Program-made: the position numbers and the translations under genes
NCBI RefSeq assembly: GCF_023276405.1
Contig: NZ_JALRMO010000001.1
Span: forward strand, 5,701,001-5,765,000
Length of the DNA: 64,000 nt
Direction of reading: 5' to 3'
Source: Paenibacillus hamazuiensis
GTDB taxonomy: Bacteria > Bacillota > Bacilli > Paenibacillales > NBRC-103111
Notes under the pieces: generated by a model
Database searches by the model: none
Seen by the model: the letters and a program-made list of their open reading frames with translations, nothing else
What the model was told of the DNA's origin: nothing
Part shown: positions 18,347 through 26,562 of the stretch, in pieces
Position numbering within the stretch: the stretch's first letter is position 1
Layout of the letters: every line of letters begins with the position of its first letter

Positions 18347-19228
18347 TTAATGAATATCTTTCTTTTTGAAACGGCCGCCCTTGACATCATGTATGTTGCC
18401 GATCGCGAGGAATGCGCCTGTGTCCATTTCATCGACAATCGATTTCAGCTTGGCTTCCTCAAGCCGGGAGATGACGCAAAAAATGACCTTTTTATAAGAA
18501 CCGGTAAATCCGCCTTCGCCTTCCAAATAGGTGACGCCCCTTCCCAGCCGGCTCGTGATGGCTTCGCCGATTTCATCGTTATTGTCGCTGATGATCCATA
18601 CGGATTTGGATTGGTCTACCCCCTCGATGGTGATGTCGATCATCTTAAAGGCAATAAAGTATGCGATTAATGAATACATCGCATGGTCCCAGCCGAACAC
18701 AAAACCGGCGCTGCCCAAAATAAAAACGTTGAAAAACATAACGATTTCCCCCACCGAAAAAGGGCTTTTTTTGCTTACCAAAATCGCCACTATTTCGGTA
18801 CCGTCCAGGGACCCGCCCGATCGAATGACCAATCCCACGCCGATCCCCAGGATGATTCCTCCGAATACGGAGGCCAGCAAAGGATCGATCGTAAGCGGCG
18901 GTACGGGTATGAGGAGGCTTGTGCCGATCGACATCATCAGGACGGCGAACAAGGTGGAAAAGGCAAATGTCTTCCCTATCTGCTTATATCCGAGAAGAAG
19001 AAACGGGACGTTTAAAACCGTTAAAAATATGCCTAACGGCAGGCGAGTTTCATGAGCCAATATGATGGAAATTCCGGTAATACCGCCATCGATGATATTA
19101 TTGGGGACCAGAAATATTTCCAATCCTACCGAGAAAAGCCCGGCCCCGACAATCATAAAAACGATGCGGCGAATTAACTTCAGCCGGTTCAATTTGGGAT
19201 GCTTCGCCACGCACTCCTTGACTTCCAT
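18347..19228 (-). CDS. YitT family membrane protein
   Basis: The 293-residue protein has five or so membrane helices in the DUF161 region (about 15-200: GAGLFSVGLEIFLVPNNIIDGG, GLVIRSGGSLDGTEIVAI) and a C-terminal cytoplasmic DUF2179 domain (about 215-285: YKKVIFCVISRLEEAKLK, IHDVKGGRFKK). Function is not firmly known for the family. ATG at 19228 has GGAGG 4-5 nt upstream; an upstream ATG at 19294 lacks one. Convergent with uidA. Confidence 0.92.
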   Translation of the reverse strand: MEVKECVAKHPKLNRLKLIRRIVFMIVGAGLFSVGLEIFLVPNNIIDGGITGISIILAHETRLPLGIFLTVLNVPFLLLGYKQIGKTFAFSTLFAVLMMSIGTSLLIPVPPLTIDPLLASVFGGIILGIGVGLVIRSGGSLDGTEIVAILVSKKSPFSVGEIVMFFNVFILGSAGFVFGWDHAMYSLIAYFIAFKMIDITIEGVDQSKSVWIISDNNDEIGEAITSRLGRGVTYLEGEGGFTGSYKKVIFCVISRLEEAKLKSIVDEMDTGAFLAIGNIHDVKGGRFKKKDIH

Positions 19229-19320
19229 ATAACCTCCATGATAATGCGGGTGGAGTCTATAATCAGACTCCACCCGGGATTGCTTCGAATACAAAACTTA
19301 ATGTTTCCAGTAATCCTGAT

Positions 19321-19392
19321 TTATAACAAATTTTTTATCTCGAATCCGATTCCTTTGCTTGCTCCGGTTACCAAAGCGATTTTGTTCGTCAT
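19321..19392 (-). pseudogene. N-terminal remnant of a short-chain dehydrogenase/reductase gene
   Basis: The frame starting at 19392 has a good ribosome site (GGGGAGGAAATG) and encodes 23 residues including NKIALVTGASKGIGFEI, the SDR cofactor motif TGxxxGIG with its beta strand. It then stops (NLL, TAA at 19321). Intact SDR proteins are about 250 residues, so more than 90% has been deleted. Its upstream operator at 19429-19442 and the adjacent TetR gene are intact. Confidence 0.8.
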
Positions 19393-19428
19393 GATTCATT
19401 TCCTCCCCGTGATGACCGCCTCTCATTG

Positions 19429-19442
19429 AGAACGATCGTTCT
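19429..19442. promoter_or_regulatory. TetR-type operator upstream of the SDR remnant
   Basis: AGAACGATCGTTCT is a perfect 14-bp palindrome, 36 bp upstream of the SDR remnant and 25 bp beyond the tetR stop. Related half-matching sites flank the tetR promoter (20083-20094 and 20107-20118). It was probably the operator of the lost SDR gene. Confidence 0.7.
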
Positions 19443-19467
19443 AGTAAAGTGAAAAAAAATTGATGTT

Positions 19468-20046
19468 TTATGCCTTTAAAGTATGCATCGATAATTCGGC
19501 AATCCGCCGCAGTTTTTCTTTCGGAGCCGAAGTCCGAACCATGACCCGGAGTCCCGTTAAGGTATTTTGAAGATACTCGGCCAACTCCTTCGCCTCGTAC
19601 CGCTTCGTGAACTCTCCCGTTTGCTGCCCCCACGATACGATTTCTGCAAGCATCTGTTCCGTTCTAGTAAAAGCCTTCATCGCTTTCGCGTCGACGTCGG
19701 CATCCCGAATCCCCAATTCGACGGCTGAATTCACAAACATACAGCCGGGCGGCGCATCTTCCTCGCCATGGATGATGAAGTCGAAAACAAACCGGAGCGC
19801 CTGCGAGGCCGTCTCGGATTGCCTGACCCCTGCCGTCAATCTGGCGGTGATCCGGTCTTCGAATCGATCCATCGCTTTAAGGAACAAGGTGTGTTTATCG
19901 GTAAAGGTATCGTAGAGACTTCTTCGATGAATCCCCATATGTTCGACCAGATCGTTCATCGAGGTTTTCTCATACCCTTGCTCCCAAAACAGCTTCATGG
20001 CCTTCTCCAGAACGGCGTTTTCTTCGAATTCTTTGCTTCTGGCCAT
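19468..20046 (-). CDS. TetR/AcrR family transcriptional regulator
   Basis: The 192-residue protein has an N-terminal HTH (VLEKAMKLFWEQGYEKTSM, then MGIHRRSLYDTFTDKHTLF) and a helical ligand domain with the C-terminal pattern of the YxaF/AcrR-like group (GCMFVNSAVELG, MLAEIVSWGQQTGEF). ATG at 20046 has GGGGG 8 nt upstream. It likely represses itself and formerly the neighbouring SDR gene, via GAACGATCG-type sites. It lies upstream of the SDR remnant in the same orientation. Confidence 0.92.
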   Translation of the reverse strand: MARSKEFEENAVLEKAMKLFWEQGYEKTSMNDLVEHMGIHRRSLYDTFTDKHTLFLKAMDRFEDRITARLTAGVRQSETASQALRFVFDFIIHGEEDAPPGCMFVNSAVELGIRDADVDAKAMKAFTRTEQMLAEIVSWGQQTGEFTKRYEAKELAEYLQNTLTGLRVMVRTSAPKEKLRRIAELSMHTLKA

Positions 20047-20067
20047 TTTCAATACCCCCTTAACCCC

Positions 20068-20096
20068 ATCATACCATTTTGGGAACGATCAGTAAA
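20068..20096 (-). promoter_or_regulatory. tetR promoter with flanking operator-like sites
   Basis: On the minus strand TTTACT (20091-20096) and TATGAT (20068-20073) are 17 bp apart. GAACGATCAGTA (20083-20094) overlaps the -35 and TACCGATCATTC (20107-20118) lies just upstream. Both resemble the perfect palindrome at 19429-19442, which supports autoregulation. Confidence 0.62.
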
Positions 20097-20137
20097 TAAT
20101 TACTTTTACCGATCATTCTCTTTCGTCCGCAAACGAT

Positions 20138-20177
20138 AAAAAAGGAAGCTGACGCCGGCGGTTACCGATGTCAGCTT
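20138..20177 (-). terminator. terminator of the aldo/keto reductase gene
   Basis: AAGCTGAC (20146-20153) pairs with GTCAGCTT (20170-20177), and on the minus strand a run of six T follows (20138-20143). It lies 6 bp beyond the reductase stop. Confidence 0.75.
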
Positions 20178-20183
20178 ATCTTG

Positions 20184-21146
20184 TTATTTAAATCTATTCG
20201 CCTCGGGATCTTCCGTATCGAATCCGATGGCGTCCAGCTTGGGCCAAAGCTCGGAAGGGATCGGGTGAGCGGCGAGCTCCAGCGTCTGGGCGATCCGCTC
20301 CGGCTTGGTCATGCCGACGACCGTACTGGTAACGCGAGGGTCGCGCATGGAAAATTGAAGGGCCGCCGCAGCAAGAGGCACTTCGTATTCCTGGCAAACT
20401 TTGGCGATGGCCCGGGCGCGTTCGAGCAAGAGCGGTGGCGCATCGCTATAAGCATAGCGGGCGTAGGCATCCGGACCTTTGGCCAGCATGCCGCTGCCGT
20501 AGGGCGCTGCATTGATCACCGCAACTCCCAATCGATTTGCCACATCCAGCAAAGGCTCGGCCGACCGATTGAGCAGCGTGTAACGGTTATGCGTCTCCAC
20601 GGCGCTGAACTCCCCCGTTTCCACATAACGAATGAGCATATCGACCGGACCGCCGGACATGCCGATGTGTTCGATGACTCCCTGATCCTTGAAGTTTTTC
20701 AGCACTTCAAGCGGTCCACCCGGACCCATCACGTTTTCAAAGGTCGTATGTTCCGGATCGTGTATGTATACATACTGCAGGCGATCCAGCCCCAAGCGGA
20801 GAAGACTTCCTTCGATGGAGCGTTTGATTTGCTCGCCGCTGAAATCTCCGGTTTTTAAGCAGCGGTCCGCTTTGGTGGCAAGCACGAAACCCGGGGGGAG
20901 TCCGCCCATCTCCTTAATGACCTTGCCGATCCGACGCTCGCTTTCTCCATCGCCGTAGGCCGCAGCCGTATCGAGGAAGTTGATCGGGCTTGAGAAAGCG
21001 GCGCGAATGGTCGCTAAAGCGTTTTCTTCCGGCGCGCTGTAAGCGAAAGTTTCGGGCATATCGCCGAGGGGGGCGCCGCCCACACAAATCGGCGACACCA
21101 ACAGCCCGGTTTGGCCCAGCGGCCGAACGGAAATAGAAGAAGACAT
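20184..21146 (-). CDS. aldo/keto reductase (D-threo-aldose/L-fucose dehydrogenase type)
   Basis: The 320-residue TIM-barrel oxidoreductase has PLGQTGLLVSPICVGGAPLG at its N-terminus. The catalytic Asp and Tyr lie in FLDTAAAYGDGESE, the Lys in VLATKADR and the His in YVYIHDPEH. The C-terminal TSTVVGMTKPERIAQTL holds the NADP loop. The pattern matches the D-threo-aldose 1-dehydrogenase/pyridoxal 4-dehydrogenase group. ATG at 21146 has GAGG 8 nt upstream. Single gene with its own terminator; substrate probably a sugar or aldehyde. Confidence 0.9.
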   Translation of the reverse strand: MSSSISVRPLGQTGLLVSPICVGGAPLGDMPETFAYSAPEENALATIRAAFSSPINFLDTAAAYGDGESERRIGKVIKEMGGLPPGFVLATKADRCLKTGDFSGEQIKRSIEGSLLRLGLDRLQYVYIHDPEHTTFENVMGPGGPLEVLKNFKDQGVIEHIGMSGGPVDMLIRYVETGEFSAVETHNRYTLLNRSAEPLLDVANRLGVAVINAAPYGSGMLAKGPDAYARYAYSDAPPLLLERARAIAKVCQEYEVPLAAAALQFSMRDPRVTSTVVGMTKPERIAQTLELAAHPIPSELWPKLDAIGFDTEDPEANRFK

Positions 21147-21296
21147 AACGTTGACCTCGCTTTCTATCACTATTTGCACTGCTTTTCTGAAAATCTCGAC
21201 TCCGGCAGCCGAACGCACGGTAACTTGAACATCAATCCAAATCTATTTTCAAGCACTGCCGAAGTCATGTCAATAATCAGTTTGCACCGGCCTTCG

Positions 21297-22889
21297 TCAC
21301 GGAGACCCGAACAGGCCGGATATCCGCTTCACCGTATGGTCTGTCCGGGAAGTCAGAATCAGCCGGTTTGAAAAAACTTTAACTCCCTCGGCATGATCCG
21401 CGACTTTCAACTCCGGCTTTCCGGAATGGTCGAAAACTACAATTCCGTAATCCGAGCCCTCCGGAAGTGTGGCAACCAATTTATTTTGCAAAATAACGAC
21501 GTCTTTGAAATCCTCTTCCGACAGCAGCTTGTCATTATCGTTCGGGGGCAATTGGTGCAGCTCCTTAAGTCCGTTTGATTTGGTAACGGTATAAAAGACG
21601 CTGCCTTGCAGACCCTGGAACCAGGATACCGGGGCGGTGGCAGACAATTTCGCTTCGTTTGTTCCGTCTATGTCCGCGGAATATAACTGATGGTCCGAGT
21701 CTTTGACATAAAACAGCTTATTATCGATCATTTTAAAATAGCTGACCGACGTATCGACGACCTTGACCGTCTCGTTGGTCTCCGTATCGACGCTGTAAAT
21801 TCGGTTCGGATTTTGACCGTTGGATGGGGAGGCCAGCACAAACACCCGATTTCCGACCAGCGTTCCGGTATCGGCACCGCTGCCGCTTTTTCCCCCGTTA
21901 GGCGAAAACTCCAAATGCCAGCCGTAGATCAAATCGGGATCGCCGATGCGAACAGGGCTGCTTTGCGGTTGACCGGCCCGAATCAAAAATAAATTTCCGC
22001 CGGAAGGCGGCGGCGTCATGGAAACCTGAACGGTATCATGAGCAGGCGGCTCCGCGCTATCCTCCGCCGGGCCTGGCGGTTCGATCCGAATGTCCTCGAA
22101 ATGTCCCATAGTGGCCCCGCCAACATGGTATTTTGCGCGCAATGTATCGTTGGAAACATAAAAGGATATGAAGCTGGTACCCGTAACCGAACGTACCAAT
22201 TCCGACTTCGAAGTATCCGTTTCGGATACTCGGTAAATATGAGAGCCTGAAGAAGTGTGCTGTACAAAATAATAATACTGGTGAAACAGTGCGATATCGT
22301 CCGAACCGTTTACGGCATCGGCGGGCAGATCGACGTTTTCTACCCGCGGATTGTTGGAGGAAACGGAAAGACCGCCCCGATTGTCCCACTGATAACTCCA
22401 CCCGAACTCATCATGAGCGAATTTCCAGGTCAGTGGAAAATAGGTCACGTCCCGGAAGCTCAAGATCGGGTACATCTCCTTGGTGTTATCCACCGGATGA
22501 CCGTTAACTTGAATGGGACCTTGCGCTACTGACGCCTGGAGGCTTGAAGCGTTCTTTTGCTGACCGGCGTAAGATGCGTACGAGGATGTGACCGCTGCCT
22601 GCCCGATCACCAGCCCTTGATCCGCCGACCAATCGGCCGTCAGGCCCATCATACGGCTGTCCGACCAGGTCATCGGCACATAGGTGACATCTTTGTACAC
22701 GATCAGAGGGTACAACCGATCCGTGCTGTCAACCCGATTACCGTTTAACGTGACCGGGAAGTCCGGCAGTTTAACGGAAACAAACGAAGCTGCGGCATGG
22801 GCAGACTTCGTCGGTCCCACAGCCGGCACTAAAGGCAGCGCGCATAAAACTGCCGACAATGCAAGTTTTGACAAATGGCTCTTCAACAC
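21297..22889 (-). CDS. secreted protein with two stalk-domain repeats and a DUF5050-like propeller
   Basis: The 530-residue protein has a signal peptide (1-33, ending AHA). Two copper-amine-oxidase-N-like (stalk) modules follow, near residues 43-95 (LNGNRVDSTDRLYPLIVYKD) and 120-172 (VNGHPVDNTKEMYPILSFRD). From about 190 on are repeated short blades such as RIYSVDTETNETVKVVD and QLYSADIDGTNEAKLS, typical of DUF5050. Stalk modules are common in Paenibacillus exoproteins and probably mediate surface attachment. No catalytic motif visible. Confidence 0.83.
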   Translation of the reverse strand: MLKSHLSKLALSAVLCALPLVPAVGPTKSAHAAASFVSVKLPDFPVTLNGNRVDSTDRLYPLIVYKDVTYVPMTWSDSRMMGLTADWSADQGLVIGQAAVTSSYASYAGQQKNASSLQASVAQGPIQVNGHPVDNTKEMYPILSFRDVTYFPLTWKFAHDEFGWSYQWDNRGGLSVSSNNPRVENVDLPADAVNGSDDIALFHQYYYFVQHTSSGSHIYRVSETDTSKSELVRSVTGTSFISFYVSNDTLRAKYHVGGATMGHFEDIRIEPPGPAEDSAEPPAHDTVQVSMTPPPSGGNLFLIRAGQPQSSPVRIGDPDLIYGWHLEFSPNGGKSGSGADTGTLVGNRVFVLASPSNGQNPNRIYSVDTETNETVKVVDTSVSYFKMIDNKLFYVKDSDHQLYSADIDGTNEAKLSATAPVSWFQGLQGSVFYTVTKSNGLKELHQLPPNDNDKLLSEEDFKDVVILQNKLVATLPEGSDYGIVVFDHSGKPELKVADHAEGVKVFSNRLILTSRTDHTVKRISGLFGSP

Positions 22890-23006
22890 CTTGAGCTTCC
22901 CCCTTTTGCTTCATGAGATGGTCATCGGAAATGAAAACCTACTTGGTAGACGCCAAATCCAAGCAGGAAGTTTCATTCAACAATTCACCCCATCATACCT
23001 TTCCGG

Positions 23007-23909
23007 TCACTCCATCGTACCGCCGCTCACTGCCACAGGCTGCCGATTCACAAAATAAATGCTGGCCAAAATAAGAAGAAGTCCTGCCACAAGCGATGCG
23101 GTAAACGGCTCGCCCAGAAAAAAAGTGCCGGTCAAAATAGCCACCAAGGGGATAAGGAACGTATAAGATGCCACTTTGCTGGCCTCTCCCGAATCGATTA
23201 ACTTATAAAACACCAGCCATCCCATGGCAATGACAAAAATCGATATAAATAACAAGCTGAAAATGAAAGCAGGCTCCCAATGAACGTCGGACCAGCGTTC
23301 AACGCGCGATCCCAAGACCGTCATAAACAAGCCGCCTTCCAGCAATTGAAGCGTCACCAGCCATATAGGATCCACGAGATGGCCTATTTTCTTGACGTAA
23401 ATCGTTCCGAGCGCCCAGCTCAAGGCCGATCCGAGTGCGAGCAAAATGCCGGTAACGGAAATATGGCCGGACAATCCCCCTGCGCCGCTGCAAATGATCC
23501 CCACGCCGACAAAGCCGAGTATAAGCCCCGCGATTTTTAACCCGTTCATCGATTCTCCGAGCCACATCCATGAAAAAATGCCGACCAGCACCGGTTGAAG
23601 AAAAACGATGGCCGAAAAAAGCCCGGAAGGCAAATATTTCAGCCCGACGGTTTGCAGTCCGTAGTACAAAATGACATTAACCAAAGCGGAAATGAGATAA
23701 AAAGACCATGTCGACTTGAAATGCAGTTTGCCGTACCGCGAAAAAGCAACGGGCAGCAGCAAAATTCCTCCGAGCAGCGTTCGTACCCCGGAGAACAGAA
23801 CCGGCGGTATAAACGACAATGCGAATTTGGATAAAGGCCAGTTGACTCCCCAAACGACAACTAAAAATACGATAAGCAGCGCGGATTGTATCCTTGTCAG
23901 TTTTTTCAC
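23007..23909 (-). CDS. EamA (DMT superfamily) transporter
   Basis: The 300-residue protein has ten hydrophobic helices in two EamA halves. FLVVVWGVNWPLSKFALSFI opens the first, and VTGILLALGSALSWALGTIY opens the second near residue 150. TFLIPLVAILTGTFFLGEPF is the usual late signature. Such proteins export metabolites or amino acids; substrate unknown. Monocistronic, followed on the left by the stalk-domain gene. Confidence 0.9.
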   Translation of the reverse strand: MKKLTRIQSALLIVFLVVVWGVNWPLSKFALSFIPPVLFSGVRTLLGGILLLPVAFSRYGKLHFKSTWSFYLISALVNVILYYGLQTVGLKYLPSGLFSAIVFLQPVLVGIFSWMWLGESMNGLKIAGLILGFVGVGIICSGAGGLSGHISVTGILLALGSALSWALGTIYVKKIGHLVDPIWLVTLQLLEGGLFMTVLGSRVERWSDVHWEPAFIFSLLFISIFVIAMGWLVFYKLIDSGEASKVASYTFLIPLVAILTGTFFLGEPFTASLVAGLLLILASIYFVNRQPVAVSGGTME

Positions 23910-24066
23910 AGATGCACGCCCCCTTGTTGTCCGATTCCTCTAACAAACCTCAATCATACGCTTCTTCAATTGTATTTTCAACAATTGCGAAGCTCGGTTC
24001 TTATCGCTATCCCGTTAAACTTTTGGATAAATCTCGATTGCAAGTGCGATATGTATAAGGGCGGGT

Positions 24067-24343
24067 TAACGGTTGCTGCTGAGCTTGAATGTGCGACATG
24101 TACAAGTGCAGGCTAACGGTTGCTGCTGAGCTTGAATGTGCGACATGTACAAGTGCGGGCTAACGGTTGCTGCTGAGCTTATTTGGTTCAAAAACGTCAT
24201 TTTTACATTGTAACGGTTGTGGCAGAGCTTATTTCTCATCTTGTATCCCTCAAACCGATGAAAGTTCACAAATAACCGCTCTGACAACCGTTACCGTTCT
24301 GATAACATCCATTTGGCCCTTATAAGCTCATCTGCAACCGTTA
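24067..24343. repeat. intergenic repeat array A (TAACGGTTG...GAGCTT motif, about 47-50 bp period)
   Basis: TAACGGTTG followed by a GAGCTT-like stretch starts at 24067, 24114, 24161 and 24211. It recurs inverted at 24285-24293 and 24335-24343 as CAACCGTTA. The first copies are near-exact 47-bp tandem units (the 26 bases between motifs also repeat) and a degenerate extra copy of the linker lies at 24040-24066. The later copies share only the motif. The array fills most of the gap between the EamA gene and the small membrane-protein gene and has no credible ORF. Confidence 0.8.
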
Positions 24344-24422
24344 CACGATAAACAGTTTCCGGGAAATTGCCTTCGCCCTGATCCATCCTTAAACACACGG
24401 TCCCTGGCAGATCTGCAACCGC

Positions 24423-24465
24423 AAAAAAACACCCGCTCCTCCCAAGGAAGAACGGGTGTTTTTTT
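24423..24465 (-). terminator. terminator of the small membrane-protein gene
   Basis: AAAAAAACACCCG (24423-24435) pairs perfectly with CGGGTGTTTTTTT (24453-24465). It lies 8 bp beyond the leftward stop at 24473 and could work in both directions. Confidence 0.9.
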
Positions 24466-24472
24466 CTGCTCA

Positions 24473-24724
24473 TCATATTCTGTATCCTGAGCGCAGCACG
24501 ATAACCAGCAGGATATACAGCACGAGAACAAGGACCGCCGACGACCAGAATGCCGGCACCACCGGGTGATGATGGAAATGGTGCAGCTTCGGTTTTTCAT
24601 AGACGTTGATTTGCTCGTAGCTGGCATGGACGTTGATCGGAGCCGGCGCATGCACAATCGGGGCTTGCGCCACAGGGGCTACCGGCATAGGTATCGGCAT
24701 AGGCATCGGGTGATATTTTTCCAT
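24473..24724 (-). CDS. small Met/Pro-rich protein with a C-terminal membrane helix (YjcZ-like tail)
   Basis: The 83-residue protein has an N-terminal Met/Pro/Ala-rich part (MPMPIPMPVAPVAQAP), a His-rich stretch (LHHFHHHPVV) and one C-terminal helix (SSAVLVLVLYILLVIVL) ending in RSGYRI. The tail resembles the YjcZ group of short sporulation membrane proteins; that likeness is by eye. GGAGGTG 6 nt upstream of the ATG at 24724 fixes the start. A strong terminator follows. Confidence 0.72.
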   Translation of the reverse strand: MEKYHPMPMPIPMPVAPVAQAPIVHAPAPINVHASYEQINVYEKPKLHHFHHHPVVPAFWSSAVLVLVLYILLVIVLRSGYRI

Positions 24725-24942
24725 AGAAGACACCTCCATAAAATTGGCAAACCTGCGATTTGGGAAGTTTGATGTGTTCCTCACACACCAACAGTCTATG
24801 GGAATGCACCTATGTCGACCACGGTATATACCCAGCCATGGCCAAAAATGGACGTTTGCCTGCGGCTTGTCTATGACACGAGCCGTAACGGGCCGCACAA
24901 GGACGAGGCGTATGCCTTGGACACGCGAGAGCGTGAGGGCTG

Positions 24943-26562
24943 CTATCTCATGTACTCCGACGGGCTTTTGCCGGTGACGATTTTGAACACCTGGCTGAAG
25001 TAGGCCGGGTTGTTGAAGCCGACCATTTCGCTGACCTCATACACCATGTGCTGCCCCGATTGCAAATACTCGACCGCTTTGCGGATGCGGAAACGGTTCA
25101 AATAGTTGACGAAGTTTTCGCCGGTCACCCTCTTGAACAGCTGGCTCAAATATTTCGGATGTACGTACAGTTCTTTGGAAATGGCGGCAAAGCTGATTTC
25201 CTGATCGTAGTTCATCTCGACGTACTCCTTGATCTTTTCCACCAGACGGTTGCTTTTACGGCCCATAAACTCCTTGATGCAGCCTTGAATCCACATGTTG
25301 ACCAGCTCGTCCAGCCACTTTACGAACTCGTTATGCGTATAGCGCGTGTGAATGTCCTGCAAAAACTGGGACATCGTATACGGGGGCGGCGTGAGCGGAA
25401 ACTGTTCGTTCCAGAATAAAATCATCGAGCTCCACAAGCCGACGCCAAATGTTTGCAGCTCCGTCAGCGTCGTTTGCGTCTTCGCCTGCAATTCCGCATG
25501 AATTGCGGCCCATTTTCCCTCCACCTTGTCCATATCCTTGCCGGGCAGCACATCGTTCCACATCTTGAGGAGCGGCGTATAGCTGTCCGCGGACGACTGA
25601 AGCTGACTCCACTCGCGGTACGAATAAACCCGCGCGGCGCCTTGAAATTCGGCCGCCTCCAGCGCTTCGCGACTTTCCAAATACGAATCGATCACCTCGC
25701 AAATGCCGCTGCGGATCGAACCGATCCCCGCGATCGCTTCGATCTTGAGGTACGTCATGATTTTTTCCGTCGTCTTCCGCGAAAGCGCTTCGGCCGCCCG
25801 GTAAAGCGGCTCATCCGCTTCTTCCCTTTGGAACAGCAGCAGCACCAACACGTTTTCCGAATAGTCGATCACAAATCCTTGTATTTCCGGCCAGCCGGAG
25901 AGCTCGTCGCGCAGCATTTCTTCCGCAATATTGCCGGCGCCGAACCTCAGCAGCTGCCAGTCCCTCTCCCGCAGCTTGGTCAGAAATGCCGGACGGGTGA
26001 TCCGCAGGCTGACGGCGACGATACGCCGGGGTTTTTCAATTTCCAAATATTCGAGCCGCTCATTCGGCAGCTCGTCCTGCTGGTACCGCGTCGTCAGCAG
26101 CTCGTAAAACAGCTTCTCCCGCAAATAAGGCAGCATCCGGTCGACTTCGCGTTTGTAACGCTCCTCCAGCCGCTTTTTTTGCTCAGCCACGTCCATATCC
26201 TGCATGATTTCGCCGAGTACGGCTTCGATCTCCTTCACCCCGGCCGGCTTGAGCAGGAAATGGTCGACTCCGTAGCGCATCGCCTGGCGGGCGTTCTCAA
26301 ACTCCTCGAAGCCGCTTAAAATCACGATCCGGATGTCCGGAAGCTCGGCCCGCAGCTGTTGCACGAGCTCCAGTCCGCTCATCCCGGGCATGTACACATC
26401 CGTCATGACGAGATCCGGTCTCAGCTCGCGGCAGAGCTTATACGCCTCCGTGCCGCTTACGGCGGTGCCGATCACGCGCAGGTTCAGCCCGGCCCAGCCG
26501 ATGTGATGCTGAAGCGCCTCCAAAATATGCGGTTCGTCGTCCACAAGCAAAATCGACCTCAA
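24943..26562 (-). CDS. response regulator with AraC-type DNA-binding domain (YesN-like)
   Basis: The 539-residue protein has a receiver domain (1-120; acidic pair DDEP, phospho-acceptor D55 in LVMTDVYMPG, K near 105 in FLLKPAG). A long middle region follows (120-430) and then an AraC double HTH (about 435-535: EISFAAISKELYVHPKYLSQLF and VYEVSEMVGFNNPAYFSQVF). It overlaps the sensor kinase gene by 4 bp. The pair should control the sugar importer encoded upstream in the same direction (28410-31639). Confidence 0.95.
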   Translation of the reverse strand: MRSILLVDDEPHILEALQHHIGWAGLNLRVIGTAVSGTEAYKLCRELRPDLVMTDVYMPGMSGLELVQQLRAELPDIRIVILSGFEEFENARQAMRYGVDHFLLKPAGVKEIEAVLGEIMQDMDVAEQKKRLEERYKREVDRMLPYLREKLFYELLTTRYQQDELPNERLEYLEIEKPRRIVAVSLRITRPAFLTKLRERDWQLLRFGAGNIAEEMLRDELSGWPEIQGFVIDYSENVLVLLLFQREEADEPLYRAAEALSRKTTEKIMTYLKIEAIAGIGSIRSGICEVIDSYLESREALEAAEFQGAARVYSYREWSQLQSSADSYTPLLKMWNDVLPGKDMDKVEGKWAAIHAELQAKTQTTLTELQTFGVGLWSSMILFWNEQFPLTPPPYTMSQFLQDIHTRYTHNEFVKWLDELVNMWIQGCIKEFMGRKSNRLVEKIKEYVEMNYDQEISFAAISKELYVHPKYLSQLFKRVTGENFVNYLNRFRIRKAVEYLQSGQHMVYEVSEMVGFNNPAYFSQVFKIVTGKSPSEYMR